Shown: one piece after another, positions 34,380 through 42,280 of the stretch | Position numbering within the stretch: the first letter of the stretch is position 1 | How the letters are laid out: each line of letters begins with the position of its first letter | Assembly (NCBI RefSeq): GCF_025963695.1 | Contig: NZ_JAOQAH010000018.1 | Location: forward strand, 1-44,006 | Direction of reading: 5' to 3' | Length of the DNA: 44,006 bases | DNA from: Segetibacter sp. | GTDB taxonomy: Bacteria; Bacteroidota; Bacteroidia; Chitinophagales; Chitinophagaceae | The notes under the pieces: model-generated | Databases searched by the model: none | Seen by the model: the letters and a program-made list of their open reading frames with translations, nothing else | What the model was told of the DNA's origin: nothing | Made by a program: the position numbers and the translations under genes

Positions 34380-35843
34380 ATGATTGCAGCTTCTGTTCTA
34401 AAATTTACAAATAATAAAAAGTTTCTTTTCTCTGCTGTTGTAATTTTTTTTATCCCCTTCCTTTTGTTTTGCTTTTGGAACGTGCCCTCTGCCGACGACT
34501 ACATGATCCTCTACAAAAAGCAGGAGTTTAGTTTTTGGGGCTTACAAAACTCAATTTATCACACCTGGTCCGGACGCTACTTTTCTACATTCGTAAGCAC
34601 AGCTTTCTCTTATAGCGGTTTTCTTTATTCGAATTATTACCTCCATACAATCCTGCTATTACTATTTACAGTGCTTTCGTGGATTTTTCTTTTGAAGCAA
34701 GTGAATAAAAACGCACTATCCAATCAACTATCATTTACAGCCATATTACTCACTTCATTAATTCTATTAATTTTAGAGGTCAATATTATTCCCGAACCTG
34801 TTACAGCTTTTTACTGGTTTTCGAGTGCTATCACTTACCAATTGCCACTTATATTGTTGGTTCTTCTAGCCGGGTTAATCTGTAAACTATTTTTTGAACC
34901 GCATCATCAAAAATTCTACTTTTTCGTGGCAGCCTTAATAGTTGTATTATTTAATGGCTGCAATGAAAGTATTACTCTTTTTGTTCTCATAATTTCTACT
35001 TTCTTTATAGGGTATCATTATTTTACAGGTAAAAGCGTTCCAGGTATTTTTCTTAGCCTGTATATTATCAACGTTATCAGTTCTTGCTTTTTACTTTTTG
35101 CTCCTGGTATTATACACAGAGGTTCTTTGCACGATACAAGCCCGGTTTTATCAATTATTTCAATAGCCTTTATTAAATTCATTGTGCTCAACTGGTTTTT
35201 TTTAAAGGAGCCTTTGTGGTGGTTTTTATTGTTGTTTGTAATTGCCTTTCTTTCCAGAAACAATAGGTCAGCAAGCGGGGTTTTGCAGCTTTTTCATCAG
35301 GTAAAAAGTACCTCTTTACTACTCGTTTATTGGGCGAGCGGTATGCTAATATATATCCCTATCTTATATGCTACCAATGGCTCGCTTCCTTTGCGAACAG
35401 AAAATGTTATTTGTTTTTTATATAGTCTTATGCTGTTAATAATATTTACAGCCTTTATTGTAAATAGTACAAAGACTACGCACGCCCCCGCTTTTTTGTA
35501 TAACTATCGATACTTGCTTTTTAGCATTTTCATCTTTTCATCATCTAACATGAAAAGGGTTACAGATACCTTGTTATCAGGCTTTTTTTACAAACAGGTA
35601 ATGCAGGAAAGACTAAGCTTTTTTGAAGAGGCAAGACGAAAACAATTACATGCGGTAGCCTTTGATGAGTATGAACTGGCAGTTGATAAACGAATAAAAG
35701 AGTACCCGTTACTGGATAGAAGAGCTTTGAAAAATATATTGGTTAAACCACCACCCATTATTTGTTTTGAAAGTGACTTGTATGATATTGAATATATGAA
35801 GGAGTTTTACGGCGTCAAAATTATAAATATCAATAAAAGATAG
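34380..35843 (+). CDS. Polytopic membrane protein of unknown function
   Basis: A 487-residue protein with about ten to twelve hydrophobic segments from residue 17 to about 395, then a soluble C-terminal domain of about 90 residues. A SADDYMILY motif follows the first membrane segment and GRYFST follows soon after; acidic DD pairs after TM1 are typical of GT-C-type or DUF6056-like membrane glycosyltransferases. I do not recognise it with certainty. The EDxD-type clues point to an undecaprenyl-sugar-dependent glycosyltransferase, but this is inference. It starts 19 nt after the metG terminator and ends 49 nt before the SDR gene; no obvious link to either. Confidence 0.75.
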   Translation: MIAASVLKFTNNKKFLFSAVVIFFIPFLLFCFWNVPSADDYMILYKKQEFSFWGLQNSIYHTWSGRYFSTFVSTAFSYSGFLYSNYYLHTILLLLFTVLSWIFLLKQVNKNALSNQLSFTAILLTSLILLILEVNIIPEPVTAFYWFSSAITYQLPLILLVLLAGLICKLFFEPHHQKFYFFVAALIVVLFNGCNESITLFVLIISTFFIGYHYFTGKSVPGIFLSLYIINVISSCFLLFAPGIIHRGSLHDTSPVLSIISIAFIKFIVLNWFFLKEPLWWFLLLFVIAFLSRNNRSASGVLQLFHQVKSTSLLLVYWASGMLIYIPILYATNGSLPLRTENVICFLYSLMLLIIFTAFIVNSTKTTHAPAFLYNYRYLLFSIFIFSSSNMKRVTDTLLSGFFYKQVMQERLSFFEEARRKQLHAVAFDEYELAVDKRIKEYPLLDRRALKNILVKPPPIICFESDLYDIEYMKEFYGVKIININKR

Positions 35844-35892
35844 CAACTAACTTTAATAGAAACCTACATCTATAATTATAAAAAGATATTGT

Positions 35893-36714
35893 ATGAATGC
35901 CAGCAACATGTTTAGTTTACAAGATAAGGTTGTAGTAGTTACCGGTGGAACCGGAATACTAGGAAATGCTTTTGTAGATGCAATTGTAGAAGCCGGGGGA
36001 AAAGTCGCCATTCTTGGCAGAAAGAAAGAAGTGGCTGATGAAAGAGCAGGAGCTATCAACGCGAAAGGCGGTAGTGCAATAGGAGTGGTAGCAGATGTAT
36101 TGGATGAACAACAACTGTCTGATGCAAAAGATAAAATTGTGGGCAGGTTTGGAAGAATCGACGGATTGGTAAATGCTGCTGGAGGCAATATTCCGGAAGG
36201 TGTTTTGCAGCCTGAGCAAGACATTTTTAAAATGAATATAACAGGTATGAAAAAAGCGGTAGAGATCAACCTGTGGGGTACAGTAATTCCAACCCAAATT
36301 TTTGGGGAAGAGATAGCAAAAACAGGAAAGGGGAGTATCGTCAATATATCCTCAATGAATTCTAAAAGGGCAATAACAAAAGTGCTTGGGTATAACATGG
36401 GCAAAGCCGCCGTGGATTGCTACAATCAGTGGTATGCAGTAGAATTATCAAGAAGGTATGGAGACAGTATCAGAATGAACGCTTTGGCACCAGGGTTTTT
36501 TCTTACTGAGCAAAATAAAAACCTGCTTACAAAACCCGAAGGCGGATATACTGAAAGAGGGGAAATGGTAATCAGGCAAACGCCCTTCAAACGTTTTGGT
36601 CATCCTGACGAATTAAAGGGCGCTTTGGTTTGGCTGCTGAGTGATGCATCGCAATTTGTAACGGGTACTATGATTTGTGTTGACGGAGGCTTTTCAATAT
36701 TTGGAGGCGTGTAA
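35893..36714 (+). CDS. SDR-family D-mannonate oxidoreductase (fructuronate reductase-like)
   Basis: A 273-residue classical short-chain dehydrogenase: cofactor motif TGGTGILG (17-24), NAAGG (94-98), catalytic S153/S154, Y167 and K171 in SSMNSK...YNMGKAA, and a C-terminal GTMICVDGGFSIFGG. The GFFLTEQNKNLL segment is typical of the SDR subgroup annotated as D-mannonate oxidoreductase in Bacteroidota, which reduces D-fructuronate to D-mannonate in hexuronate degradation. The next gene (KDG-kinase-like) supports that pathway. An internal Met at residue 6 is an alternative start. uxuA and kdgA, which would complete the pathway, are not in this window. Confidence 0.85.
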   Translation: MNASNMFSLQDKVVVVTGGTGILGNAFVDAIVEAGGKVAILGRKKEVADERAGAINAKGGSAIGVVADVLDEQQLSDAKDKIVGRFGRIDGLVNAAGGNIPEGVLQPEQDIFKMNITGMKKAVEINLWGTVIPTQIFGEEIAKTGKGSIVNISSMNSKRAITKVLGYNMGKAAVDCYNQWYAVELSRRYGDSIRMNALAPGFFLTEQNKNLLTKPEGGYTERGEMVIRQTPFKRFGHPDELKGALVWLLSDASQFVTGTMICVDGGFSIFGGV

Positions 36715-36851
36715 ATTATGCTGCTAAGTGGAAAGACTTTTTTGAAGCCGACGTCTTAATCCTTGAACCGAAAGAGGGCTATTTTTTAAACTCAAGCAAA
36801 GCGCTGTTAGTACGTTTTTTGGTACTGGCAGCTGCGCGTATGGCAACATTG

Positions 36852-36861
36852 TTGCGTCGCA
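36852..36861 (-). repeat. Dispersed palindromic repeat, copy 10
   Basis: TTGCGTCGCA followed by TTTCGTTCGTCTTC, the same right flank as the copy at 24262 but with T at the palindrome centre. It lies in the SDR / KDG-kinase gap. Confidence 0.75.
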
Positions 36862-36973
36862 TTTCGTTCGTCTTCAAATCTTTTGGCTACTTTTTCCAAT
36901 GCATTTATTTTAGAACATATAATATTTGTAGCGTGGCATTATTGTCGTTAAAAGACTTAAACGCTTTGTTAGC

Positions 36974-38005
36974 ATGAGTAAGAAAGTACTTTGTTTTGGA
37001 GAACTGCTGTTGCGGATTTCACCGGCATTGGGAGGAGGGAAATCAGGCGATCAACCTATGCAGGTGTATGTGGGTGGAGCAGAAGCAAATGTGGCTACAG
37101 CCCTGGCCGGTTGGAATGTTCCTGTTAAGTATTGCACCGTTTTGCCTGACAACTTTATGTCTAAACACGTGCGGCATTATCTTGAGTATAATAACGTTTT
37201 TGCTTCGTCTGTTTTACTTGCAGGTAACCGCATTGGTGTGTATTATCTGGAGCGTGGTGCAGACTTAAAAGGAAGCGTTATTTACGACAGAGAACATTCT
37301 GCATTTTCAGAAGTGAAGCGTGGAATGATTGATTGGGATACAGTACTGCACGATGTAGAATGGTTCAATTTTTCAGCTATTAGTCCGGCATTAAATGAAA
37401 ACGTTGCTGACGTTTGCCTTGAAGCTTTAGAAGCAGCTTCTGACAAAAACATAACAATTTCAGTGGATCTCAATTATAGGTCAAGATTATGGAAGTATGG
37501 AAAAGAGCCAATAGAAGTAATGCCAAAGCTTGTAGCATATTGTGATGTGGTAATGGGAAATATCTGGTCTGCAAATACTTTATTAGGTACGGCTGTCGAC
37601 GAACATATTCATGAGAAAAAAAGCAAGGAGGCTTACCTGGATCACGCCAGGACAACCTCGAAAGAGATTGTTGAAAAATTTCAGAAGTGTAAGGTGGTAG
37701 CTAATACTTTCAGGTTCGATCAAAAGGAGTTGTTATACTATACAACCATGTATAAAGATCAGCAGCAATACGCTTCAACAGAGTTTACAACGGATAGGGT
37801 AGTAGATCGTTCGGGAAGCGGTGATTGCTTTATGGCCGGCCTTATTTATGGTTTATATAATGATCATGCTGCACAGGATATTGTGAATTATGCAGCGGCA
37901 GCAGCGTTTGGTAAATTACAGGAAGAAGGAGATGCAACAGGTCATGATATTTTAACCGTAGCGAAAATTGAAACAGAAAATAAAGATGCAGAACGGGGAT
38001 TATAG
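36974..38005 (+). CDS. kdgK: PfkB-family sugar kinase, 2-keto-3-deoxygluconate kinase-like (1)
   Basis: A 343-residue ribokinase-fold kinase. The N-terminal KVLCFGELLLRISP and VYVGGAEANVATAL (PfkB signature 1) and the C-terminal DRSGSGDCFMAGLIYGL (catalytic Asp in GSGD) are intact. The NYRSRLW motif in the middle is typical of KdgK. Likely phosphorylates 2-keto-3-deoxygluconate to KDPG, as expected next to a mannonate oxidoreductase. A second, clearly related gene lies at 38943-39968 on the other strand; they share the same motif order but differ strongly in the middle, so they are old paralogs. Which one is the true KDG kinase cannot be settled here. Confidence 0.85.
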   Translation: MSKKVLCFGELLLRISPALGGGKSGDQPMQVYVGGAEANVATALAGWNVPVKYCTVLPDNFMSKHVRHYLEYNNVFASSVLLAGNRIGVYYLERGADLKGSVIYDREHSAFSEVKRGMIDWDTVLHDVEWFNFSAISPALNENVADVCLEALEAASDKNITISVDLNYRSRLWKYGKEPIEVMPKLVAYCDVVMGNIWSANTLLGTAVDEHIHEKKSKEAYLDHARTTSKEIVEKFQKCKVVANTFRFDQKELLYYTTMYKDQQQYASTEFTTDRVVDRSGSGDCFMAGLIYGLYNDHAAQDIVNYAAAAAFGKLQEEGDATGHDILTVAKIETENKDAERGL

Positions 38006-38067
38006 CTATAATAGATTATGCTTTAAAAGGATGCCTAACTAATTTGATTTTTTGTATAAGCCAATAT

Positions 38068-38098
38068 AAAAAACAGCCGCAATCGCGGCTGTTTTTTT
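38068..38098 (+). terminator. Rho-independent terminator of kdgK (1)
   Basis: AAAAAACAGCCGC (38068-38080), loop AATC, GCGGCTGTTTTTT (38085-38097), with T run. Symmetric enough to act in both directions. Confidence 0.92.
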
Positions 38099-38187
38099 AT
38101 TCCCTCTCTCTCTCTTCAATTCCACGATAGTGTCAGTTTGATTAAGCGCTATGTTAGTAGAAGAATGTGTAAAATTTAGATTGAGCT

Positions 38188-38224
38188 CCGTAGGAGCGGA
38201 ATGTAAAATGTTCCGCTCCTACGG
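38188..38224. repeat. Perfect 14-bp inverted repeat CCGTAGGAGCGGAA
   Basis: CCGTAGGAGCGGAA (38188-38201), 9-nt spacer TGTAAAATG, TTCCGCTCCTACGG (38211-38224). No T run on either strand. I recall similar GTAGGAGCGGAA intergenic repeats in other Bacteroidota genomes, but cannot verify this here; only one copy occurs in the window. Confidence 0.75.
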
Positions 38225-38318
38225 ATATAAAAACTTCTTATTTTTTTCTTTTCTACTGATATATCGCTTAGGATGGAGCTAATCCTAAACTAAGCGACAT
38301 CGTCGTTTATGGAAGAGA

Positions 38319-38765
38319 CTACAACCTCACTTTCACGACTAACTTCTTAATCATACCCTCTCCGATTTGCGGGGCGTGTACATCTTCGGGATAAAAAATG
38401 GCAAACTGGCCGGCTTGTAGAGTAAAATAGGTGTCGGGCTTATCGTTATAAAAAGTGACATCCTTCTCAGCATTGTATTCTTCTTTTGGTGAAGAAACCC
38501 GTTCTCTTGCGCTCCATCCTATTTGTTCTTTGCCTGTTGGGCAAACCTGGATGTCGAGCCAGTGGTTGTGACATTCAAACTTTGCTTCTTCCCGCGAATA
38601 ACCTTGCCGGTCTGTTACGCCAGCGTGTAATTCGGGTCCCTCAATAGGATATTTTCCGGGTTCAATAGCTTCTAAATTTTGGCTTTTTATAAATTCAAAA
38701 GCTTTAGCAAAACGGGGATGCAGGTTAATGTATTTATCGGAGTTGGATAATGTGTCGATGATCAT
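38319..38765 (-). CDS. YhcH/YjgK/YiaL family protein (DUF386)
   Basis: A 148-residue cupin-like protein. The motifs GKYPIEGPELHAGVTDRQGY, ECHNHWLDIQV, and FAIFYPEDVHAPQIGEG with LVVKV at the C-terminus match the family; the His and Glu residues (ECHNHWLD, PEDVHAP) are the likely metal ligands. Family members include the sialic-acid anomerase NanQ and proteins in uronate and sugar-acid clusters. Its position between two KDG-kinase-like genes suggests a sugar-acid anomerase or isomerase role, but the substrate is unknown. It lies 177 nt downstream of kdgK (2), on the same strand, but that kinase has its own terminator between them. Confidence 0.9.
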   Translation of the reverse strand: MIIDTLSNSDKYINLHPRFAKAFEFIKSQNLEAIEPGKYPIEGPELHAGVTDRQGYSREEAKFECHNHWLDIQVCPTGKEQIGWSARERVSSPKEEYNAEKDVTFYNDKPDTYFTLQAGQFAIFYPEDVHAPQIGEGMIKKLVVKVRL

Positions 38766-38843
38766 GGTTATGGGTTTTAAATGATAAGTTTTAAGTTATG
38801 AGTATTGGTGTTTGTTGCTGAAAAAGGTTATGTAGTACAAGAG

Positions 38844-38853
38844 TGCGACGCAA
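38844..38853 (+). repeat. Dispersed palindromic repeat, copy 11 (best full-length copy)
   Basis: GTACAAGAGTGCGACGCAAC, then GATG. The left GTACAAGAG and right GATG are the consensus flanks, and the later AGAAAGTTATAAA matches the copy at 32017. It lies between the YhcH-family gene and kdgK (2). Confidence 0.8.
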
Positions 38854-38885
38854 CGATGCAACAGAAAGTTATAAAAGCCGGTAAC

Positions 38886-38919
38886 AAAAAAAATCCGCCA
38901 AAAAGATAAGCGGATTTTT
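38886..38919 (-). terminator. Rho-independent terminator of kdgK (2)
   Basis: On the minus strand AAAAATCCGC (38919-38910) pairs with GCGGATTTTT (38898-38889) across an 11-nt loop and runs into eight T. Confidence 0.85.
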
Positions 38920-38942
38920 ATTTTTTAGTTTTTCATTTTCAA

Positions 38943-39968
38943 TTAACGTTGAACGCGGCCGGAAGCATCTCCTTTTACAAGATCCATTACTTCTTTACGT
39001 GTTGCGTGATTAAGGTCACCCGGAATGGTATGCTTTAACGCAGAAGCGGCTACGCCAAACTCAGCGGCCTGGTTTAGAGGCATGTTGGTGACAAGCCCGT
39101 AGATAAAGCCGCTTGCAAAAGAGTCTCCACTACCCACACGGTCAACAATGCGAACTTCATATTGTCTTGTGTGGTAGAACTCGTTGCCGTCATACACCAA
39201 GGCGCTCCATCCGTTGTCAGACGCACTGTGGCTTTCGCGCAAAGTAGAGGCAATGTATTTGAACCCGAATTTTTCTTTCATTTGCTGAAAAACGCTCTTA
39301 TAACCTTCGAGGTTAAGTTCGCCTTTAGTGATGTCTGTACCTTCTGCTTTAAATCCAAGGGTTGTGTCTGCATCTTCTTCGTTGCCGATGCAAACATCTA
39401 CATACTGGCAAAGATTGGTCATGATCTGACGTGCTTTTTCTTTGCTCCATAATTTCTTTCGATAGTTGAGGTCGATACTTGTTGTGATGCCTTTTGCTTT
39501 AGCGGCCTTTAACGCAGCCTCAGTAAGCGCGGCAGCTTTGTCGCTAAGTGCCGGGGTGATACCTGTTGTATGAAACCAGTCAGCGCCATCAAATATTTTG
39601 TCCCAATCAAATTCACTAGCATCCACTTCGGCTATTGAAGCACCCGCCCGATCATACACTACCTGCGATGCACGCATAGATGCACCCGTCTCAAGAAAAT
39701 AGATGCCTAACCTGTCGCCGCCGCGAGCTATAAATTGCGTATTTACTCCATACCGGCGTAGGTGATTAATTGCTGACTGCCCAATAGGATTGTCAGGAAC
39801 TTTAGTGACAAATACACCGTTTTCTCCATAGTTACAGATTGCAGCAGCAACGTTGGCTTCGCCACCGCCGTAGGTAACATCGAAAGAGTCGGCTTGTACA
39901 AATCTTTTAAAATCAGGAGTTGACAATCTCAGCATTATTTCTCCAAGTGTCACAACTTTTTTAGGCAT
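38943..39968 (-). CDS. kdgK: PfkB-family sugar kinase, 2-keto-3-deoxygluconate kinase-like (2)
   Basis: A 341-residue ribokinase-fold kinase. The N-terminus KKVVTLGEIMLRLSTP, then VTYGGGEANVAAAICNYG, and IYFLETGASMRASQVVYDRAGAS are typical of KDG kinases; NYRKKLW and the catalytic VDRVGSGDSFASGFIYGL are intact. Its middle part, GASMRASQVVYDR, looks closer to characterised KdgK than the paralog at 36974, so this may be the true KDG kinase. A TATCTTTG -7-like box lies about 50 nt upstream. It ends at a terminator, so the YhcH-family gene downstream is probably separately expressed. Confidence 0.9.
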   Translation of the reverse strand: MPKKVVTLGEIMLRLSTPDFKRFVQADSFDVTYGGGEANVAAAICNYGENGVFVTKVPDNPIGQSAINHLRRYGVNTQFIARGGDRLGIYFLETGASMRASQVVYDRAGASIAEVDASEFDWDKIFDGADWFHTTGITPALSDKAAALTEAALKAAKAKGITTSIDLNYRKKLWSKEKARQIMTNLCQYVDVCIGNEEDADTTLGFKAEGTDITKGELNLEGYKSVFQQMKEKFGFKYIASTLRESHSASDNGWSALVYDGNEFYHTRQYEVRIVDRVGSGDSFASGFIYGLVTNMPLNQAAEFGVAASALKHTIPGDLNHATRKEVMDLVKGDASGRVQR

Positions 39969-40019
39969 CGTTATTTATTTTTTTTGGTGGGTTTAATAAT
40001 GTTATTATTAAAAGGTGGT

Positions 40020-40027
40020 CAAAGATA
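40020..40027 (-). promoter_or_regulatory. Candidate -7 box of kdgK (2)
   Basis: TATCTTTG on the minus strand fits TAnnTTTG. A TTG lies 13 nt upstream, shorter than the usual spacing of about 19-21, so the -33 element is uncertain. Confidence 0.4.
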
Positions 40028-40152
40028 CTTCTCTACTTTGCAATAATTTAAATAACGCGGTTATTTTGTAGAGATCTTCTACCTCCTTACAAAGGGTTTC
40101 TTAAACAGTAGGCAACTGCTATTAAAGTTAGCCCTGCTTTAAGCAATAATTC

Positions 40153-40845
40153 TTATTGGATGTTTTTGGCAGTTTTTGCCACGGGTCTAAATTTCTCCAG
40201 AATGTAAAAACATAAGGCTAACCAAACGAAGCTTAAGCAAAAACCTGCAATGACGTCGCTGGCATAATGCACTTGCAGATAAACCCTGCTAAAAGCTATT
40301 ATAGTGGCAAGAAAAAATAAGACAGCAGTGCCCACCCACTTCCACGCCAGAGACCACTTTGACTCCCAGAGCATATAAATAATTATCCCTGCAAGAGTAA
40401 ATGATGAAAAGGAATGGCCACTTGGGAAACTAAAACCGCTAACATTTGCAATTAGTGGATTAGGTGGCCTGTGACGTTGAAAAATATTTTTCATTAAATA
40501 CAAAAGTATACCGCTTGAAAGGCCAATTGCGGCAATATTAAAAGACCAGAAACTATTTTTTCTGAAAAGAATAAAGTAAAGAGAAAGAAGAATATGTGCG
40601 GGCAACAGAAAGTTGAAAGAGCCAAAAAAAGTAAAAAAAGTAAGTACGTTAGTTATACCCTGTGATCGGTAACTACCAACAAATTTAAAAACAGAAAGAT
40701 CGAAACCAGTTTCATTTTGCAATACAACTTCGTTGGTTAGAAATATCAGCACCAAAAGAAAGAGCGCTGTTATGAAGAGAGCCACCAGCACTCGTATTGA
40801 AATTCCTTTTACTTTTTCCTTAGTTGCTACAGGTTCATTTTGCAT
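40153..40845 (-). CDS. PAP2-family membrane phosphatase
   Basis: A 230-residue membrane protein with about six transmembrane segments. The three phosphatase motifs are intact: K119NIFQRHRP (KxxxxxxRP), PSGH at 141-144, and SR186VYLQVHYASD ending in D197. Enzymes of this family dephosphorylate lipid phosphates such as undecaprenyl pyrophosphate or phosphatidic acid. A second PAP2 gene lies 67 nt upstream on the same strand and they may be cotranscribed. The exact lipid is not clear; the active site faces the periplasm in related enzymes. Confidence 0.92.
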   Translation of the reverse strand: MQNEPVATKEKVKGISIRVLVALFITALFLLVLIFLTNEVVLQNETGFDLSVFKFVGSYRSQGITNVLTFFTFFGSFNFLLPAHILLSLYFILFRKNSFWSFNIAAIGLSSGILLYLMKNIFQRHRPPNPLIANVSGFSFPSGHSFSSFTLAGIIIYMLWESKWSLAWKWVGTAVLFFLATIIAFSRVYLQVHYASDVIAGFCLSFVWLALCFYILEKFRPVAKTAKNIQ

Positions 40846-40912
40846 TGGTTATGTTATTTGTAAGAATAGCTCTTAGTACCACAATATTTCACAACAATAA
40901 ATATACCCTGTA

Positions 40913-41878
40913 TTAAAAGGTATAAGTCAGGCCAGAGAGGAATTGTTTGTTATTGTACTGCAGGTTAAATGAAAAAGACCCTGCAGTTTCTTTTGCATGT
41001 TTTGACATAGAGTAGCGGTGGAAGTTGTTTACGACCTGCCTTCCGCTTAAATAACCTAACATAGCACCCACAAGAACATCTGTTGCCCAATGTTTATTTT
41101 CTGTTATCCTGCTTAGCCCGATTAAGGTTGCCGCAGTGTAAGAAACAATTGGAATGAATGGCTTGTCCTTATATTCCAGGGCATAGACAGTGGCTGCTGC
41201 AAAAGCCGCCGTTGTGTGACCGGAAGGAAAAGAGTGGTAATCCTGGGCATCCAGTCCTTTTATGAAAGGGTAAAAAGGGCCGTGAAAAACGGGTCCTTTT
41301 TTATTGTAATTCGGATCAGTATAATAAGGCCTTTGCACGCCTGATAAATATTTTCCAAACGTAGATAGTACGGCTGCGGTTACATAAGCTTGGGTAGCAA
41401 GAGCGGTGGTGGTCTTTTCTTTTTGGGTTTTGAAAATGAGGCCATAGGCGTAAAATCCTGCAATTGCATACACCTCGTAGGTGCCGCCAAACCTGGTTAC
41501 ATATTTACTTATGTTTGCTACAGTTTTATTTCTGTTATATAACTTGTTTGCAAAGCCTGTAATAGGTGAATTTGTAAGAGCAACTGCTCCGGTCAATAGC
41601 GCGAAGCCCCCCACCTTTAGCCAATCTTTTTTCTGCGTGTGAAAAGGGCTGGTAACCTGTTTTTTAAAATCATCCTTCAGTAAGAAAAAGTAAGTTTTAA
41701 AGTCAAGCTTAGCATCTTCGTAAGTAACAGAGTTGTTGTTATTGTTTATGCGATTGGGCAAACTGTCTGCCTTTATGCCGGGACTACCAAGCTGATTTAG
41801 CAGCGTATCTTTTTGTTGAGACAATACGGTAATCGGTATAAAAAATATGAGCGTTAAAAGCTTGCCTGTTATTTTCAT
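40913..41878 (-). CDS. PAP2-family phosphatase with signal peptide
   Basis: A 321-residue protein: signal peptide (MKITGKLLTLIFFIPITVLS, to about 20), a polar N-terminal stretch, a few hydrophobic segments, and motifs KYLSGVQRP, FPSGHTTAAF and SRITENKHWATD. The C-terminus (GSFSFNLQYNNKQFLSGLTYTF) alternates hydrophobic residues and ends in F, as in an outer-membrane beta strand, though a single strand cannot make a barrel. Related Bacteroidota proteins include lipid A phosphatases (LpxE/LpxF-like), so a role in lipid A or undecaprenyl phosphate dephosphorylation is possible. It lies 67 nt upstream of the other PAP2 gene. Confidence 0.88.
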   Translation of the reverse strand: MKITGKLLTLIFFIPITVLSQQKDTLLNQLGSPGIKADSLPNRINNNNNSVTYEDAKLDFKTYFFLLKDDFKKQVTSPFHTQKKDWLKVGGFALLTGAVALTNSPITGFANKLYNRNKTVANISKYVTRFGGTYEVYAIAGFYAYGLIFKTQKEKTTTALATQAYVTAAVLSTFGKYLSGVQRPYYTDPNYNKKGPVFHGPFYPFIKGLDAQDYHSFPSGHTTAAFAAATVYALEYKDKPFIPIVSYTAATLIGLSRITENKHWATDVLVGAMLGYLSGRQVVNNFHRYSMSKHAKETAGSFSFNLQYNNKQFLSGLTYTF

Positions 41879-42116
41879 CTACTCTTGATTCGTGACAGAA
41901 AATTCCTTTGCCATTAAAATAATGATTTATTCTTTTCGTGCTAAATGTACTAAACATTTAAAAAAAGAATGTTGGTTGCAGGATCAGTTGACAATAGTAG
42001 GATGAATTTAATTACTGGAAGTGAACCCTTGTAATTATTAAATCGGCGCCTGCCGGTACATGCGTTACGCAAAAAAGGAGAGGGTATGAAAGCGATTGAT
42101 TATTGAAACGCTTCTA

Positions 42117-42145
42117 AAACAAAAAACCACCATATTGGTGGTTTT
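42117..42145 (-). terminator. Rho-independent terminator of the 42167 microprotein gene
   Basis: AAAACCACCA (42123-42132), loop TAT, TGGTGGTTTT (42136-42145); on the minus strand a T run follows. It lies 21 nt after the stop of the small gene. Confidence 0.85.
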
Positions 42146-42166
42146 ACATTTTTTATGCTTTTGTAA

Positions 42167-42280
42167 TTACGACTTTTTATCTAATTTTTTAACTGTATTG
42201 TAGTTGTTTATACTTATGTAAGCCAGCGTGAAAACAGATGACGCAATTAGCAAAATGACAATTAAAGTGATAATTTCCAT
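42167..42280 (-). CDS. 37-residue single-pass membrane microprotein
   Basis: ATG at 42280, stop TAA at 42167. The product MEIITLIVILLIASSVF... has one hydrophobic segment (residues about 3-22) followed by a polar, basic tail ending in KKLDKKS, so the tail should lie in the cytoplasm. It has no signal cleavage site and no recognised domain. Support for being real: a complete frame, membrane-protein composition, and its own terminator 21 nt downstream with no other gene in the 800-nt gap. It is not coded in any longer frame. Function unknown; a small membrane regulator, or a type I toxin-like peptide, are both only possibilities. Confidence 0.55.
   Translation of the reverse strand: MEIITLIVILLIASSVFTLAYISINNYNTVKKLDKKS

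Larger units (their letters stand above)
38006..38318. other. Intergenic region between kdgK (1) and the YhcH-family gene
   Basis: Contains the terminator at 38068-38098 and a perfect 14-bp inverted repeat at 38188-38224. A CT-rich tract (TCCCTCTCTCTCTCTTC) lies just after the terminator. No gene is seen. Confidence 0.6.

Noticed and set aside
38108..38117. CT-rich tract as a microsatellite of interest
   Set aside because: Only a few units long; common in AT-rich spacers.
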